Positions 8,126 to 17,479 of a stretch of DNA of 64,000 bases are shown one piece after another. Every line of letters starts with the position of its first letter. Position 1 is the stretch's first letter. The stretch comes from JBLXBZ01 sp048265185 (lineage in GTDB: Bacteria; Pseudomonadota; Alphaproteobacteria; Rhizobiales; Stappiaceae), in NCBI GenBank assembly GCA_048265185.1, contig JBLXBZ010000001.1, positions 186,001 through 250,000 on the forward strand. The letters run 5' to 3'. Below the pieces are notes generated by a model that was given only the letters and a program-made list of their open reading frames with translations, had not been told where the DNA came from and did not search any database. The position numbers and the translations under genes are program-made.

Positions 8126-8521
8126 ATGTCTTTTCAAAATGATAATAAGGCGTCGTTGAGATCGTGCGGAACGTCCGACGAGTTGCTGGCCGCTATGTTC
8201 AAAGCTTTGGGGCATCCGATCCGTTTGCAGATACTTAAAGAGCTGGCGGGCTCCAGCAAACTTTGTTGCGGGGCGCTTGTGTCCAGATTGCCTCTGGCGC
8301 AGTCGACTGTTTCGCAGCATTTGAGCGTTCTGAAGGAGAGCGGCTTGATTGGCTGTGACGTTGAAGGACGTCGCTGCTGCTATTGGATTAACGCTGATGT
8401 GATTGCGAAAGGCGGCGATTTGGCGCGAGACCTGTTTCAATCCATTTTGGCGGGTGCGTTATTGTCTACGGGCGGCGCCGTTGAAACAGCCGCATCCGTC
8501 TCCGGTTTGAATTCTCATTAA
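8126..8521 (+). CDS. ArsR-family metal/thiol-responsive repressor
   Basis: A 131-residue winged-helix regulator. The core runs from MFKALGHPIRLQILKEL (24-40) through LPLAQSTVSQHLSVLKESGL (recognition helix, 55-74) to the wing. Six cysteines are clustered: C14, C47-C48 (KLCCGAL), C77, and C84-C85 (RRCCYW). C47-C48 sits where classical ArsR proteins bind arsenite or other soft metals, so metal or thiol sensing is likely, although the exact CVC motif is absent. It starts at ATG 8126 with GGAAAA upstream. An Atm1-type exporter follows 83 bases later on the same strand, the usual arrangement for a self-regulated resistance unit. The ligand cannot be named. Confidence 0.85.
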   Translation: MSFQNDNKASLRSCGTSDELLAAMFKALGHPIRLQILKELAGSSKLCCGALVSRLPLAQSTVSQHLSVLKESGLIGCDVEGRRCCYWINADVIAKGGDLARDLFQSILAGALLSTGGAVETAASVSGLNSH

Positions 8522-8604
8522 AAACAATCCCCAGCTGGGCGACGCATAGTAAAAGCTCCGGCCTCAAGCCCCGGTTCGCCGTCTCGCGAGCTAAAGGAAA
8601 AATC

Positions 8605-10518
8605 ATGAAATTTCGCGCTAAAGGCAAGCCAGAAACCCCAAAAGAGAAAATTTCGGCCGATGATGGGTCAACGGTGAACGCGCTGCGCAATTTGTGGCCT
8701 TATATCTGGCCGTCGGATCGCCCTGACCTTAAGTCGCGGGTGACCTTGGCTATGCTGGCTTTGGTGGTTGCGAAAATCATCACGGTTTTCTCGCCCTATT
8801 TCTTTAAGTGGGCGACGGATGCGCTGACGGGCGAGGAGAGCTTTGCAGGCGTTCCGAGTTTTCTGGTGGCGCCGGTGATGCTTGTCGTGGCGTATAACGT
8901 GGCGCGGGTGTTGTTCGTCGCGTTTAACCAGCTTCGTGACGCGCTTTTCGCCCGCGTTGGTCAACACGCCGTTCGCCAGCTTGCGGATATGACCTTTCGG
9001 CACATGCATGACCTGTCGCTTCGCTTTCACCTTTCCCGGCGCACGGGCGGCCTGTCGCGGGTGATTGAGCGCGGGGTCAAAGGCATTGAGAATATTGTCC
9101 GTTTCACCATTTTGAACGGCATGCCGACGATTTTTGAGTTCGCCATAATGGCGGCTGTAATCTGGTGGCAGTTCGGTCTGGATTATCTTGTCGTCGTGGC
9201 TTTGATGATCGTCGCATATGTTTGGTTTACGATCACTACTTCAAATTGGCGCATCAATATTCGCCGCGATATGAATGAGAGCGACACGGAGGCGAATTCC
9301 AAAGCCGTCGATAGTCTTTTGAATTTCGAAACGGTGAAATATTTTGGCAATGAAGAGATGGAGGCGCGCCGTTTTGACGAATCCATGGCCGGATATGAAA
9401 AGGCGGCGACGCGAACCTGGACGTCGCTTGCCTGGTTGAATTTCGGGCAATCGGCGATACTTGGCGTAGGTATGGCGATTTGCATGGTGCTTTCGGCTCG
9501 CGCCGTTATGGCGGGAGAGCAGACTATTGGCGACTTCGTCATGATCAACGCCTTGCTGCTGCAATTGTCGATACCGCTCAACTTCATTGGTTTTATCTAC
9601 AGGGAAATTCGTCAGGGGCTGGCGGATATTGAGGCGATGTTCTCATTGCTGCATGTGGCGCCGGAGATTGTTGATAAACCGAACGCGCCTGCGTTGAATA
9701 TTGAAAGCGGAACGATCCGTTTTGAGGATGTGACATTTCATTATGACGCGGAGCGTCCGATCCTGAAAGGCGTCAGCTTCGAAGTGCCAGCAGGGGAGAC
9801 TGTGGCCATCGTTGGGCCGTCCGGCGCGGGAAAGTCCACCATATCGCGGCTTCTTTTCCGCTTTTACGACGTCTCTGGCGGACGCATTACAATTGACGGG
9901 CAAGATCTGCGCGAGGTGACGCAGAGCAGTGTGCGCTCGGTCATTGGCATGGTGCCGCAAGATACGGTTCTTTTCAATGAAACCATTGCGTATAATGTCC
10001 GCTATGGGCGACCGGCGGCTTCCGACGAGGAGGTGGTGGAGGCGGCCGCCATGGCGCAGATATCGGACTTTATCGCCCGATTGCCGCAAGGTTTCGATAC
10101 TGAAGTCGGCGAACGCGGATTGAAGTTGTCGGGGGGCGAGAAACAGCGCGTGGCCATCGCCCGAACAATCTTGAAGGCGCCGCCGGTGTTGATTCTGGAT
10201 GAAGCGACGTCGGCGCTTGACACCCATACGGAGCGCGAAATCCAGTCCGCTCTTGATTTAGTGTCGAAAAATCGCACCACGCTTGTGATCGCGCACCGCT
10301 TGTCCACGGTTGTGAACGCTCAGACCATTCTTGTTCTGGAGGCGGGAGTGATTGTGGAGCGAGGAACTCATGCGCAGCTTCTGGAGAAAAACGGTCTTTA
10401 TGCGTCAATGTGGGCGCGCCAGCAGGAGGCGAATGAAGCCGAGGAGCGTTTGCGGGCGGCGCGTGAAAGTGACGCCGGCTATGTCACTCGCGGTCCCAGA
10501 CTGGAGCCGGAGGCTTAA
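8605..10518 (+). CDS. atm1: Atm1/HMT1-type ABC exporter, fused permease and ATPase
   Basis: A half-transporter of 637 residues that should work as a homodimer in the inner membrane. An N-terminal six-helix permease domain (about 30-330) includes WPYIWPSDRPDLKSRV and SRVIERGVKGIENIVRFTI, the glutathione-binding-type segment of Atm1 proteins. The ATPase domain has Walker A GPSGAGKST near residue 410, signature LSGGEKQRVAIARTI and Walker B LILDEATSALD. The best-studied bacterial relative, Novosphingobium Atm1, exports glutathione-metal conjugates; mitochondrial Atm1 supports iron-sulfur assembly. The upstream ArsR gene favours a heavy-metal export role. AAGGAA lies 6 bases before ATG 8605. Confidence 0.92.
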   Translation: MKFRAKGKPETPKEKISADDGSTVNALRNLWPYIWPSDRPDLKSRVTLAMLALVVAKIITVFSPYFFKWATDALTGEESFAGVPSFLVAPVMLVVAYNVARVLFVAFNQLRDALFARVGQHAVRQLADMTFRHMHDLSLRFHLSRRTGGLSRVIERGVKGIENIVRFTILNGMPTIFEFAIMAAVIWWQFGLDYLVVVALMIVAYVWFTITTSNWRINIRRDMNESDTEANSKAVDSLLNFETVKYFGNEEMEARRFDESMAGYEKAATRTWTSLAWLNFGQSAILGVGMAICMVLSARAVMAGEQTIGDFVMINALLLQLSIPLNFIGFIYREIRQGLADIEAMFSLLHVAPEIVDKPNAPALNIESGTIRFEDVTFHYDAERPILKGVSFEVPAGETVAIVGPSGAGKSTISRLLFRFYDVSGGRITIDGQDLREVTQSSVRSVIGMVPQDTVLFNETIAYNVRYGRPAASDEEVVEAAAMAQISDFIARLPQGFDTEVGERGLKLSGGEKQRVAIARTILKAPPVLILDEATSALDTHTEREIQSALDLVSKNRTTLVIAHRLSTVVNAQTILVLEAGVIVERGTHAQLLEKNGLYASMWARQQEANEAEERLRAARESDAGYVTRGPRLEPEA

Positions 10519-10686
10519 GAGTTGCGGTCCATGACGGACTTGCCGCGTCACTTGCGTTTGCGCCATTGATTTTACGGCCTGTTATGGTGCAAATGGAGGT
10601 CTCGCATTACCGCTGACCGCAGGTTATCTTGATGCGGTTTCACGGATGCGTTGCTAAATTTCAGATAAGGGATGAAATGAACCGCC

Positions 10687-11388
10687 ATGTCGCTCGCTGA
10701 CACAATTTCCAAAACGATGGTTCCGATCCACCGCGAAGGGTGGCCATTCATCGCCATTGCCGCAGCGGTGACGATTATTCTTGGCTGGTTTTGGTCGCCG
10801 ATCTTTTGGATCGGGCTCATTCTTACCGGTTGGGTTTGTTATTTCTTCCGCGATCCGCCGCGCGTGACCCCTGTGGCCGAGGGACTTGTGGTTTCGCCGG
10901 CCGATGGCACGGTCTGTCTGATTGGCGAGGCTACGCCTCCTATGGAGCTTGATATGGGAAGCGAGCCCTTGATGCGGGTTTGCATTTTCATGAATGTGTT
11001 CAACTGCCATGTGAACCGCGCTCCCATGGCGGGGCGCGTCGCGCGCGTCGCTTATAAGGCGGGAAAGTTCTTTAACGCCGAGCTGGACAAGGCAAGCGAA
11101 CATAATGAACGCAACGGTTTGATCATTGAGAATGGGGATACGCGCATTGGTGTGGTCCAGATCGCTGGGCTCGTGGCGCGCCGCATTGTTTGTTTCGTGC
11201 ATGAGGGCGAGAATATCGGCGCTGGCGAGCGTTTTGGCTTAATCCGTTTTGGTTCGCGTCTTGACGTTTATTTGCCGTTGGGCGTCGAGCCGCAAGTGGC
11301 CATTGGTCAAACGATGGTCGCGGGGGAAAGCGTTATCGCCAATTTGCGCGCTCCCGCACAGACGCCCCTTGTAACGCGCGCAAATTGA
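10687..11388 (+). CDS. psd: Phosphatidylserine decarboxylase proenzyme, short type
   Basis: Converts phosphatidylserine to phosphatidylethanolamine. The 233-residue proenzyme has N-terminal hydrophobic segments (about 20-52), FFRDPPRVTP, the catalytic aspartate of SPADGTVC (D73), the histidine of NCHVNRAP (H108) and the self-cleavage pair G189-S190 in LIRFGSRLDVYL. Ser190 becomes the pyruvoyl group. This short archaeal/alphaproteobacterial type (TIGR00164) differs from the longer E. coli enzyme, which cleaves at LGST. It starts at ATG 10687. pssA follows after 36 bases, so the two consecutive steps of phosphatidylethanolamine synthesis form one operon. Confidence 0.96.
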   Translation: MSLADTISKTMVPIHREGWPFIAIAAAVTIILGWFWSPIFWIGLILTGWVCYFFRDPPRVTPVAEGLVVSPADGTVCLIGEATPPMELDMGSEPLMRVCIFMNVFNCHVNRAPMAGRVARVAYKAGKFFNAELDKASEHNERNGLIIENGDTRIGVVQIAGLVARRIVCFVHEGENIGAGERFGLIRFGSRLDVYLPLGVEPQVAIGQTMVAGESVIANLRAPAQTPLVTRAN

Positions 11389-11424
11389 AGCAATGCGGAT
11401 CACGCCAGAGATGAAGGTGACTTT

Positions 11425-12324
11425 TTGAGCGCTCCCTTTCCCCCTTATGATCCGGGTCCGACGCGGCGGCGTCAGCAACGCGCGCCTAAATTCAAACGCG
11501 TTCCGCTGCGTTTGATCCTACCCAATCTCGTGACCTTGCTGGCGTTATGCTCCGGTCTGACCGCCATTCGCATGGCGCTGGAGGAACGCTGGGACTTCGC
11601 CATCGGCGCGATTGTTCTGGCCGCTATTTTGGACGGCCTTGACGGGCGCGTCGCGCGGCTGGTCAAGGGAACGTCGAAATTTGGCGCCGAACTGGATTCT
11701 CTTGCGGATTTCGTTAATTTTGGCGTCGCTCCTCCGCTCATCCTCTATTGCTGGTTGCTCAATGACGTTAAGTCCTTGGGGTGGATTGCGGCGCTGATTT
11801 TCTCAATCTCCATGGCCTTGCGGCTGGCTCGGTTCAATGTGTCGGTGGACGATCCTGACAAGCCTGCATGGTCAGTGAACTTCTTTACCGGCGTGCCTGC
11901 GCCCGCTGGCGCTTTGACGGTTCTGCTTCCCGTTTATCTTGAGTTTTTGGGACTTCCTCACTGGAGCGTTTTCGCGCCGGCGGTCGCGCTATATGTGGTT
12001 GCGGTCGCCTTGTTGATGGTTAGTCGGTTGCCTACCTATTCAGGTAAAAAGGTGGGTATGCGCATTCGTCGCGATCTGGTTTTGCCGCTGTTTGTGGCGG
12101 TGGTGCTGGTTGTGGCGCTTTTGGTCAGCTATCCCTTTGAAATGCTGAGTTTGGCCACCATCGGTTATTTGATTTCCATTCCGCTGGCGTGGCGTTCGTA
12201 TAATTTTTATCGCACCGGCGCGGCGGAAGCTTTTGAGGCGTGCGAGGACGATATCGACGTTGATGAAGACGATGCTTCGCCTCTTGACGATTTGCAGGAG
12301 CGGGACAAGGACGACGCCGGCTGA
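11425..12324 (+). CDS. pssA: CDP-diacylglycerol--serine O-phosphatidyltransferase
   Basis: Makes phosphatidylserine from CDP-diacylglycerol and serine, the substrate of the upstream Psd. The 299-residue integral membrane protein has the CDP-alcohol phosphotransferase signature: DGLDGRVAR followed by GAELDSLADF, holding the metal-binding aspartates. About eight hydrophobic segments follow. The acidic tail (DDIDVDEDDASPLDD) is unusual but common in alphaproteobacterial members. The start is a TTG at 11425 with AAGGTGA at 11414-11420; no ATG is available near the motif-based N-terminus. A strong terminator follows at 12367. Confidence 0.95.
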   Translation: MSAPFPPYDPGPTRRRQQRAPKFKRVPLRLILPNLVTLLALCSGLTAIRMALEERWDFAIGAIVLAAILDGLDGRVARLVKGTSKFGAELDSLADFVNFGVAPPLILYCWLLNDVKSLGWIAALIFSISMALRLARFNVSVDDPDKPAWSVNFFTGVPAPAGALTVLLPVYLEFLGLPHWSVFAPAVALYVVAVALLMVSRLPTYSGKKVGMRIRRDLVLPLFVAVVLVVALLVSYPFEMLSLATIGYLISIPLAWRSYNFYRTGAAEAFEACEDDIDVDEDDASPLDDLQERDKDDAG

Positions 12325-12366
12325 TACGTATTGTAGTCCACGGTGAAAATTGAACGTTGGAATGAG

Positions 12367-12402
12367 AACGCCAGCCGTTGATGAAACAACGGCTGGCGTT
12401 TT
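12367..12402 (+). terminator. Intrinsic terminator after pssA
   Basis: A perfect 14-bp stem, AACGCCAGCCGTTG, a six-base loop, CAACGGCTGGCGTT, runs directly into TTTT. It ends the psd-pssA transcript and may also act for the converging RND gene ending at 12446. Confidence 0.93.
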
Positions 12403-12445
12403 GTCGTGAATAGAGAGGGATTCGCCGGCTTTTGGGCGTTTACGT

Positions 12446-15400
12446 TTACTCGGCGGCGAGGGGTTTTTGATCCGTTACCGCGCTTATGGAGGAGGGAAGC
12501 GTGATGACTGACGCCGTTGGGTTTTTTGTCTGCTCTGGATCGGCGGCGGTTTTTTGTTCCCCGTCATCCTCTATTTTTTCGCCGTTTTCTTGTTTTCTCC
12601 AGCTCCGCCATTGGCTTGCCCATACGCTTGGCATGGCCAGCATGGTTGGAATGACGATCAGCGTCAGCAGGGTGGAGAAGGCGAGGCCGGAAATCACCGC
12701 CGTGGACAATTGCACCCACCAGATGGCCGTGATGCTTCCAACGCTGGTGACTTGATTGAAGAAATCGAAATTGATTTGCGTCGCCATGGGGATCAGGCCG
12801 GCGATGGTCGTCGTGGTTGTGAGCATGATCGGGCGTATGCGCTGCGCTGAGGTTTTCAGCGCCGCGTCAAGCGGCGTGAGGCCATCTTCTAGGAACCTGT
12901 TATAGGTGTCGATGAGAACGATTGCGTTGTTGACGACGATGCCGGCTAATGCGACGACGCCAGTTCCGGTCATGATAATCGAGAACTTTTGACCAGTGAT
13001 CGCCATGCCAAGCAACACGCCCAGCACCGACATGATCACGGTGGAGAGCGTCAGGATCGTTTGGTAGAAGCTGTTGAACTGGGTCACCAGAATGATGAAC
13101 ATCAGGAACAGGGAGCCGATCATCGCCTTGAAAAGAAACTCTCCGGATTCTTTTTGCTCTTCATCCGCTCCGCGGAATTTGAAGTGTACGTTTTCAGGCC
13201 AGCTCTGACTATCGAGCCATTCGCCAAGCTCTTTGACTTTATCATCGGGCAAAACGCCGTCTTCAGATTTCACGTTGGCCTGAACGTTCATCGCGAAGAG
13301 CCCGTCGCGCCGGGTTATTGACGACACTTTTTGCTGGGGCGTGCGCGTGACGAAATTGGAGATGGGAACGAGGCCGAGAGGCGTTTGCAGTCTAAGCGTG
13401 TCGAACCTGCCTAGCGTACGCTCGTCCTCCGGAAGCCTGACGCGAATGTCTACTTCGTCTTCAGAGTTGTCCGGACGGTAGTTTCCGATCAAAATACCAT
13501 TGGTTACGAGCTGGATCATAGCGCCGACGGAGCTGATCCCTGTCTGATAGCGTCCAGCCTGCTCCCTGTCGATGTCCAGGCGCCACTCGATGCCGGGCAG
13601 GGGCAGATCGTCTTGCTGGTCGCGTACGCCTTCCATCTGGTCCACATGCGCGCGCACGCGCGCGACAGCGGCGGTGACCGCCTCATAGCTTGTCGACGTG
13701 ATTTGAAGACGAACGTCCTTGCCTGTCGGTGGACCGCCTTCAATTTGGCGAATTTCGACCTTTATTCCGGGAATGGGCGCGGTCTTGGTTCGAATTTCCT
13801 CAAAAATCTCCGCGGCGTTGCGACGGCAGCAATAATCGGCCAGCTCAAGATTAAGCTCTCCGATCACATCCGCCGGTTTGTCTTGTCCATCGCTGCTTTT
13901 GCCGCCGCTTGTATTGGTCGACATGATGACGTTCTTGACGCCGGGAATGTTAAGCGTGACGCGCTCGACCTTATCGACCAGCGCCAATGACTCCCGCGAT
14001 GACATATTGCCGCGAGCGGAAACCAGAATAACCGCGACGGATGGCTCTTCATCCACGAAGAATTCCACGCCGGCGGCGTTGTTCATGAAAGCTCCGACGC
14101 AGCCCACGCTAATTAGCGCGACGCCGATCACCACGGCGATGTTGCCCAAACGCGTGCCCGCGCAATATTTCAGCATACGGACGTAGGCGCCGGTGACGCC
14201 GCGGACTTGCTTAACGTCGAACTCTGTTTCGGCGGAGAGCGCCTTGGCGGCTAGCTGTTCCTGCTCGGCGATTGCGCGTGCGCGTTGTCGTGAGAAGCGC
14301 ATAACCGGTTTTAGAATGCGCCATGCGATGAGAGAAGCGAGAACGCCGACGGCGATGGCCAGCGGAAAGGCCGTCCAAAGGGGAAGTTGAAATGAGGAGG
14401 CGCCATCTCCGGCCTGTGGCTGGCTCAAGGCGCGTCCAACGCCAAAGGCTACCGCCAGCCCGGCGAGCCCTGCGAATATCCATTCGCCATTGCGCCCAAC
14501 CCATCCGGAGAACGTCGAAAGAGCGCTTCCCGTGACCGGAAGGAAAACAAGAGCGGTGAGAAGCGAGGCCGACAGGACGATGATCACCATGATCGGCAGG
14601 TAGCTCATGAACTCGCCCGGAACGCCGGGCCATAGCAACATAGGCAGAAAAGCGGCGAGAGTCGTCGCCGTGGAGGAGACGATCGGCCAGAACATTAGTT
14701 TGGACGCGCGAATATAGGCCTCTTGCTCCACCATGCCTTCGGCGATCTTGCGGTCGGCGTATTCCACCATGACGATGGCGCCGTCTACAAGCATGCCGAC
14801 GGTCAGGACGAGACCGAACATGACCATCGTATTGACGGTCATGCCGATGGTCGACAGGATCAGGAAGCCAATCATGAAAGAGGTGGGGATGGAGAGACCC
14901 ACCAAAAGCGCGGATCTCGGGCCAAGCGTGGCTACGACGACAATCATCACCAGAAAAATCGCGGTGAGGATCGAGGATTGCAACGATCCCAAAATATCGC
15001 GAATATTATCGGATTCATCGAGGAGGAAATCGATCCGGATGCTTTGGGGCCAGTCTTTGGTCGCGGCTTCGACGGCGGCGCGCACCGCCTCGTTGTTTTC
15101 GATGATGTTGGCGCCCTTGCGTTTCACCACGCCGATAGAGATTGCGGGCTTCCCGTTGATGCGCGTGAAAGTGGACGGATCTTTGAAGGTTTTGCGAATG
15201 TCGGCGACGTCGCCAATGGTGACGACGCCCTCTCCATTTTGTTTGATCGGCAATGCGAAAACATCATCTCGATTTTCCACCAACCCGGGTACTTTTACGT
15301 TGAAACGGCCTTTTCCGCCGTCAATGAAGCCTGCCGGAACCAGTTGGTTGTTTTGCGTCAGAGAGTTGAGAAGCTCCTGCTGGGTGATGTTGTAAGATTC

Positions 15401-15976
15401 CAGTTTCATGGAATCGATGATCACTTCCAGCAGTTCTTCCCGGTGTCCCGACAGACTGGCTTCTAGAACCGTTGGCACGGCTTCAATTTCGTCTTTCAAC
15501 CGCCGGGCGTTTCGATAAAGTGTGCGCTCGGGAACGTTGCCGGATAAAGTGACGTAAATTGTTGGAATAAGAGAGAAGTTTGTTTCCGAGACGGTAGGTT
15601 CCTCCGCGTCGGCGGGGAGCTTGGACTTGGCTTGGTCAACCTTGTCCCGGACATCGGCCAAAGCCTTGTCCTTGTTGAAGTCGATGTTGAACTCCAATAC
15701 GACGCCAACATGACCTTCCGCAGAGATCGTGGTGATCTCTTTCAAGCCGTCAAGGCTGCGCAGGGCCGTTTCCATGGGGCGGGCGAGCAGGCGTTCAGCG
15801 TCTTCCGGAGATACGCCTTGCTGGGTGATGGAGACATAAAAGACCGGAATGTCGATGTCAGGGTTAGATTCTTTGGGAACGGTCAAATAGGACATAACCC
15901 CGGCGGCGACCATCAACAGCATCAAGGTGAGGACGGTTCGGGGGCGGCGCAGAACAGCTTCAAGCATGTTGGTCAT
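12446..15976 (-). CDS. RND efflux permease 1, atypical long form
   Basis: A 1176-residue inner-membrane RND permease, about 130 residues longer than AcrB. The first membrane helix, porter domains and second half are recognisable (YLTVPKESNPDIDIPVFYVS at 30-49; VALAGIVVNNAIVLIDTYNR in the second half). Two features are unusual. The fourth-helix motif reads VGMLVDGAIVMVEYAD, with a single aspartate (D398) instead of the adjacent pair used by drug-proton RND pumps. Two extra hydrophobic segments lie between the usual helices 6 and 7, at about 499-516 and 533-553, followed by a charged helix. It overlaps the adaptor gene by four bases and is its partner. The long C-terminal tail (EKIEDDGEQKTAADPEQTKN) is hydrophilic. 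Substrates cannot be inferred. Confidence 0.92.
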   Translation of the reverse strand: MTNMLEAVLRRPRTVLTLMLLMVAAGVMSYLTVPKESNPDIDIPVFYVSITQQGVSPEDAERLLARPMETALRSLDGLKEITTISAEGHVGVVLEFNIDFNKDKALADVRDKVDQAKSKLPADAEEPTVSETNFSLIPTIYVTLSGNVPERTLYRNARRLKDEIEAVPTVLEASLSGHREELLEVIIDSMKLESYNITQQELLNSLTQNNQLVPAGFIDGGKGRFNVKVPGLVENRDDVFALPIKQNGEGVVTIGDVADIRKTFKDPSTFTRINGKPAISIGVVKRKGANIIENNEAVRAAVEAATKDWPQSIRIDFLLDESDNIRDILGSLQSSILTAIFLVMIVVVATLGPRSALLVGLSIPTSFMIGFLILSTIGMTVNTMVMFGLVLTVGMLVDGAIVMVEYADRKIAEGMVEQEAYIRASKLMFWPIVSSTATTLAAFLPMLLWPGVPGEFMSYLPIMVIIVLSASLLTALVFLPVTGSALSTFSGWVGRNGEWIFAGLAGLAVAFGVGRALSQPQAGDGASSFQLPLWTAFPLAIAVGVLASLIAWRILKPVMRFSRQRARAIAEQEQLAAKALSAETEFDVKQVRGVTGAYVRMLKYCAGTRLGNIAVVIGVALISVGCVGAFMNNAAGVEFFVDEEPSVAVILVSARGNMSSRESLALVDKVERVTLNIPGVKNVIMSTNTSGGKSSDGQDKPADVIGELNLELADYCCRRNAAEIFEEIRTKTAPIPGIKVEIRQIEGGPPTGKDVRLQITSTSYEAVTAAVARVRAHVDQMEGVRDQQDDLPLPGIEWRLDIDREQAGRYQTGISSVGAMIQLVTNGILIGNYRPDNSEDEVDIRVRLPEDERTLGRFDTLRLQTPLGLVPISNFVTRTPQQKVSSITRRDGLFAMNVQANVKSEDGVLPDDKVKELGEWLDSQSWPENVHFKFRGADEEQKESGEFLFKAMIGSLFLMFIILVTQFNSFYQTILTLSTVIMSVLGVLLGMAITGQKFSIIMTGTGVVALAGIVVNNAIVLIDTYNRFLEDGLTPLDAALKTSAQRIRPIMLTTTTTIAGLIPMATQINFDFFNQVTSVGSITAIWWVQLSTAVISGLAFSTLLTLIVIPTMLAMPSVWASQWRSWRKQENGEKIEDDGEQKTAADPEQTKNPTASVITLPSSISAVTDQKPLAAE

Positions 15977-17079
15977 TTGGAAGAAGCCTCAGCTGCTTTG
16001 ACGACGGGTTTTACGAGCTGCCCCGTGACGACGTAGTCCTGACCGACGGTGATGATCCGGACTTTTTCCGGGAGCCCTTTAACCCAAATCCCTTGCGTGT
16101 CGCCGGCGATTATGTCGACCGGCGCGAACCGAACGGTGTCATCCGCCATCACCGTGCGCACGCCAACTGTTCCAGCGTCGTTGAGAGACAAAATTCCAGG
16201 AGAAATTTTGTGGGCCATTTCTTCTTTAAGCGAGACGAGGGCGCGCGCCGTGACGCCGTCGCGCAAGCTTAGATCAGGATTGGGGATTTCAATTTCAATT
16301 CGAAAGGTGCGGGTGCTCGGCTCGGCGGCGGTGGAGATATAGCGAATGACGCCCGACACGCTCTCTCCCGTAACAGCTTTAACATGAGCAGTCTGGCCGA
16401 TTTTTATCTTAGCAATGTCTTGTTCCGAGACCTGAGCGATCATCAGCATGGGGTCTGCGTCAATGACAGTGGCGCAGGCCTGACCCGCCGCCAGAATAGT
16501 TCCCACTTCCGCCATAGGGCTTTCTACCACTCCGTCGACCGGAGACGCTATGCGCGTGCGCTCCAATTCAATTTGCGCCACTTCCAGCTCCGCGCTCGCC
16601 GCGTTCATTGCGGCTTTTTTGGCGGCGACGCTGTTTTTGGCGCTAAAGCCTTTGGTGTTGAGAGATGAGGCGGCTTCAAAATCGAGCTTCGTTTGGGCTA
16701 ATTTGGCCTCAGCCTCTAACACCCGCGCCTTTCGGGCCCCAATGTCCAACTCGCAGAGCACGTCGCCTACGGAAACTCTTTGTCCCTCGCGCACCAGCCG
16801 TTTGGCGACGCGGCCTGTTGTTTCGGCGAGAACGCCGACCCGGGCGTCCGCTTCGGTCCTGCCGCGAATCTCCAGCGTTCCTGTGTGAGGCGTGGCCACC
16901 AGTTCTTCCACTTGCACGGAAAAAAGAGCTGTCTCGTCGTCTTTGCTTCTTTGGGCGGGGGGCGGCGTGCCGTTTTCAGAGCTCGTCTGCCCGCCAATGA
17001 CTATTGAGCCGGTCGCCATCCACCATGTAATTCCGGCGGCGAAGCCGGCGGCCAAGACATACGAAAACCGAAAACCCAT
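15973..17079 (-). CDS. RND periplasmic adaptor (membrane fusion protein) 1
   Basis: A 368-residue HlyD/AcrA-type adaptor linking the downstream RND permease to an outer-membrane channel. It has an N-terminal membrane anchor or signal (VLAAGFAAGITWW), a lipoyl half-motif (ETTGRVAKRLVREGQRVSVG), a helical hairpin (about 130-190), the second lipoyl half (RIASPVDGVVESPMAEVG) and beta-barrel/membrane-proximal domains. There is no lipobox. GGAGAAT precedes ATG 17079. The stop overlaps the permease start, indicating translational coupling. No outer-membrane factor gene is adjacent, so the pump must borrow one. Confidence 0.92.
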   Translation of the reverse strand: MGFRFSYVLAAGFAAGITWWMATGSIVIGGQTSSENGTPPPAQRSKDDETALFSVQVEELVATPHTGTLEIRGRTEADARVGVLAETTGRVAKRLVREGQRVSVGDVLCELDIGARKARVLEAEAKLAQTKLDFEAASSLNTKGFSAKNSVAAKKAAMNAASAELEVAQIELERTRIASPVDGVVESPMAEVGTILAAGQACATVIDADPMLMIAQVSEQDIAKIKIGQTAHVKAVTGESVSGVIRYISTAAEPSTRTFRIEIEIPNPDLSLRDGVTARALVSLKEEMAHKISPGILSLNDAGTVGVRTVMADDTVRFAPVDIIAGDTQGIWVKGLPEKVRIITVGQDYVVTGQLVKPVVKAAEASSK

Positions 17080-17479
17080 TCTATATTCTCCATGGCGCTG
17101 AGGTATCTTAATCAGATATAGCGAAGCCCGTTCGCATAAATTGATCGTCTCAGCTTGGACGTGGCGTCTGGCGTCATTGACGTTGGTTGCTTTTAGTTGT
17201 GCAGCTCTTAAGTGTAAATACGGCGGTTTAACGTCGATGCAATGACGTTTGGCGTTATTAACGGATGTTTCGGTATTTTCTTAAAGGCTTAAATATTCTG
17301 GTCGCCTTGGCTGGCAATGTGTAATTTTGCGTATGAGAAACGGCGCTGGCGTTAATTTTACTGGGAAAATCCAGCGCTTATCATACATGAACGTCATGTT
17401 CGCTGAGGAAAAGACATTGCATGTCCGGGCTGAGTGAGTTTCCATTGTGTGCAGGTTCACCTGAATGGGATTCGTTGAC
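17080..17479. other. Divergent intergenic region with repeated GACGTT motifs
   Basis: This 400-base stretch between RND adaptor 1 and puuE has no supportable gene. It holds the hexamer GACGTT or its complement AACGTC at 17179-17184, 17230-17235, 17244-17249 and once more near 17390. The middle pair forms an inverted repeat, AACGTC-N8-GACGTT, at 17230-17249. These are candidate operator half-sites for one or both flanking promoters. Confidence 0.35.

Noticed and set aside
14723..15466. 247-residue plus-strand frame opposite RND permease 1
   Set aside because: Antisense shadow of a well-supported RND gene, rich in His/Asp/Gly as expected from reverse-complement codons.
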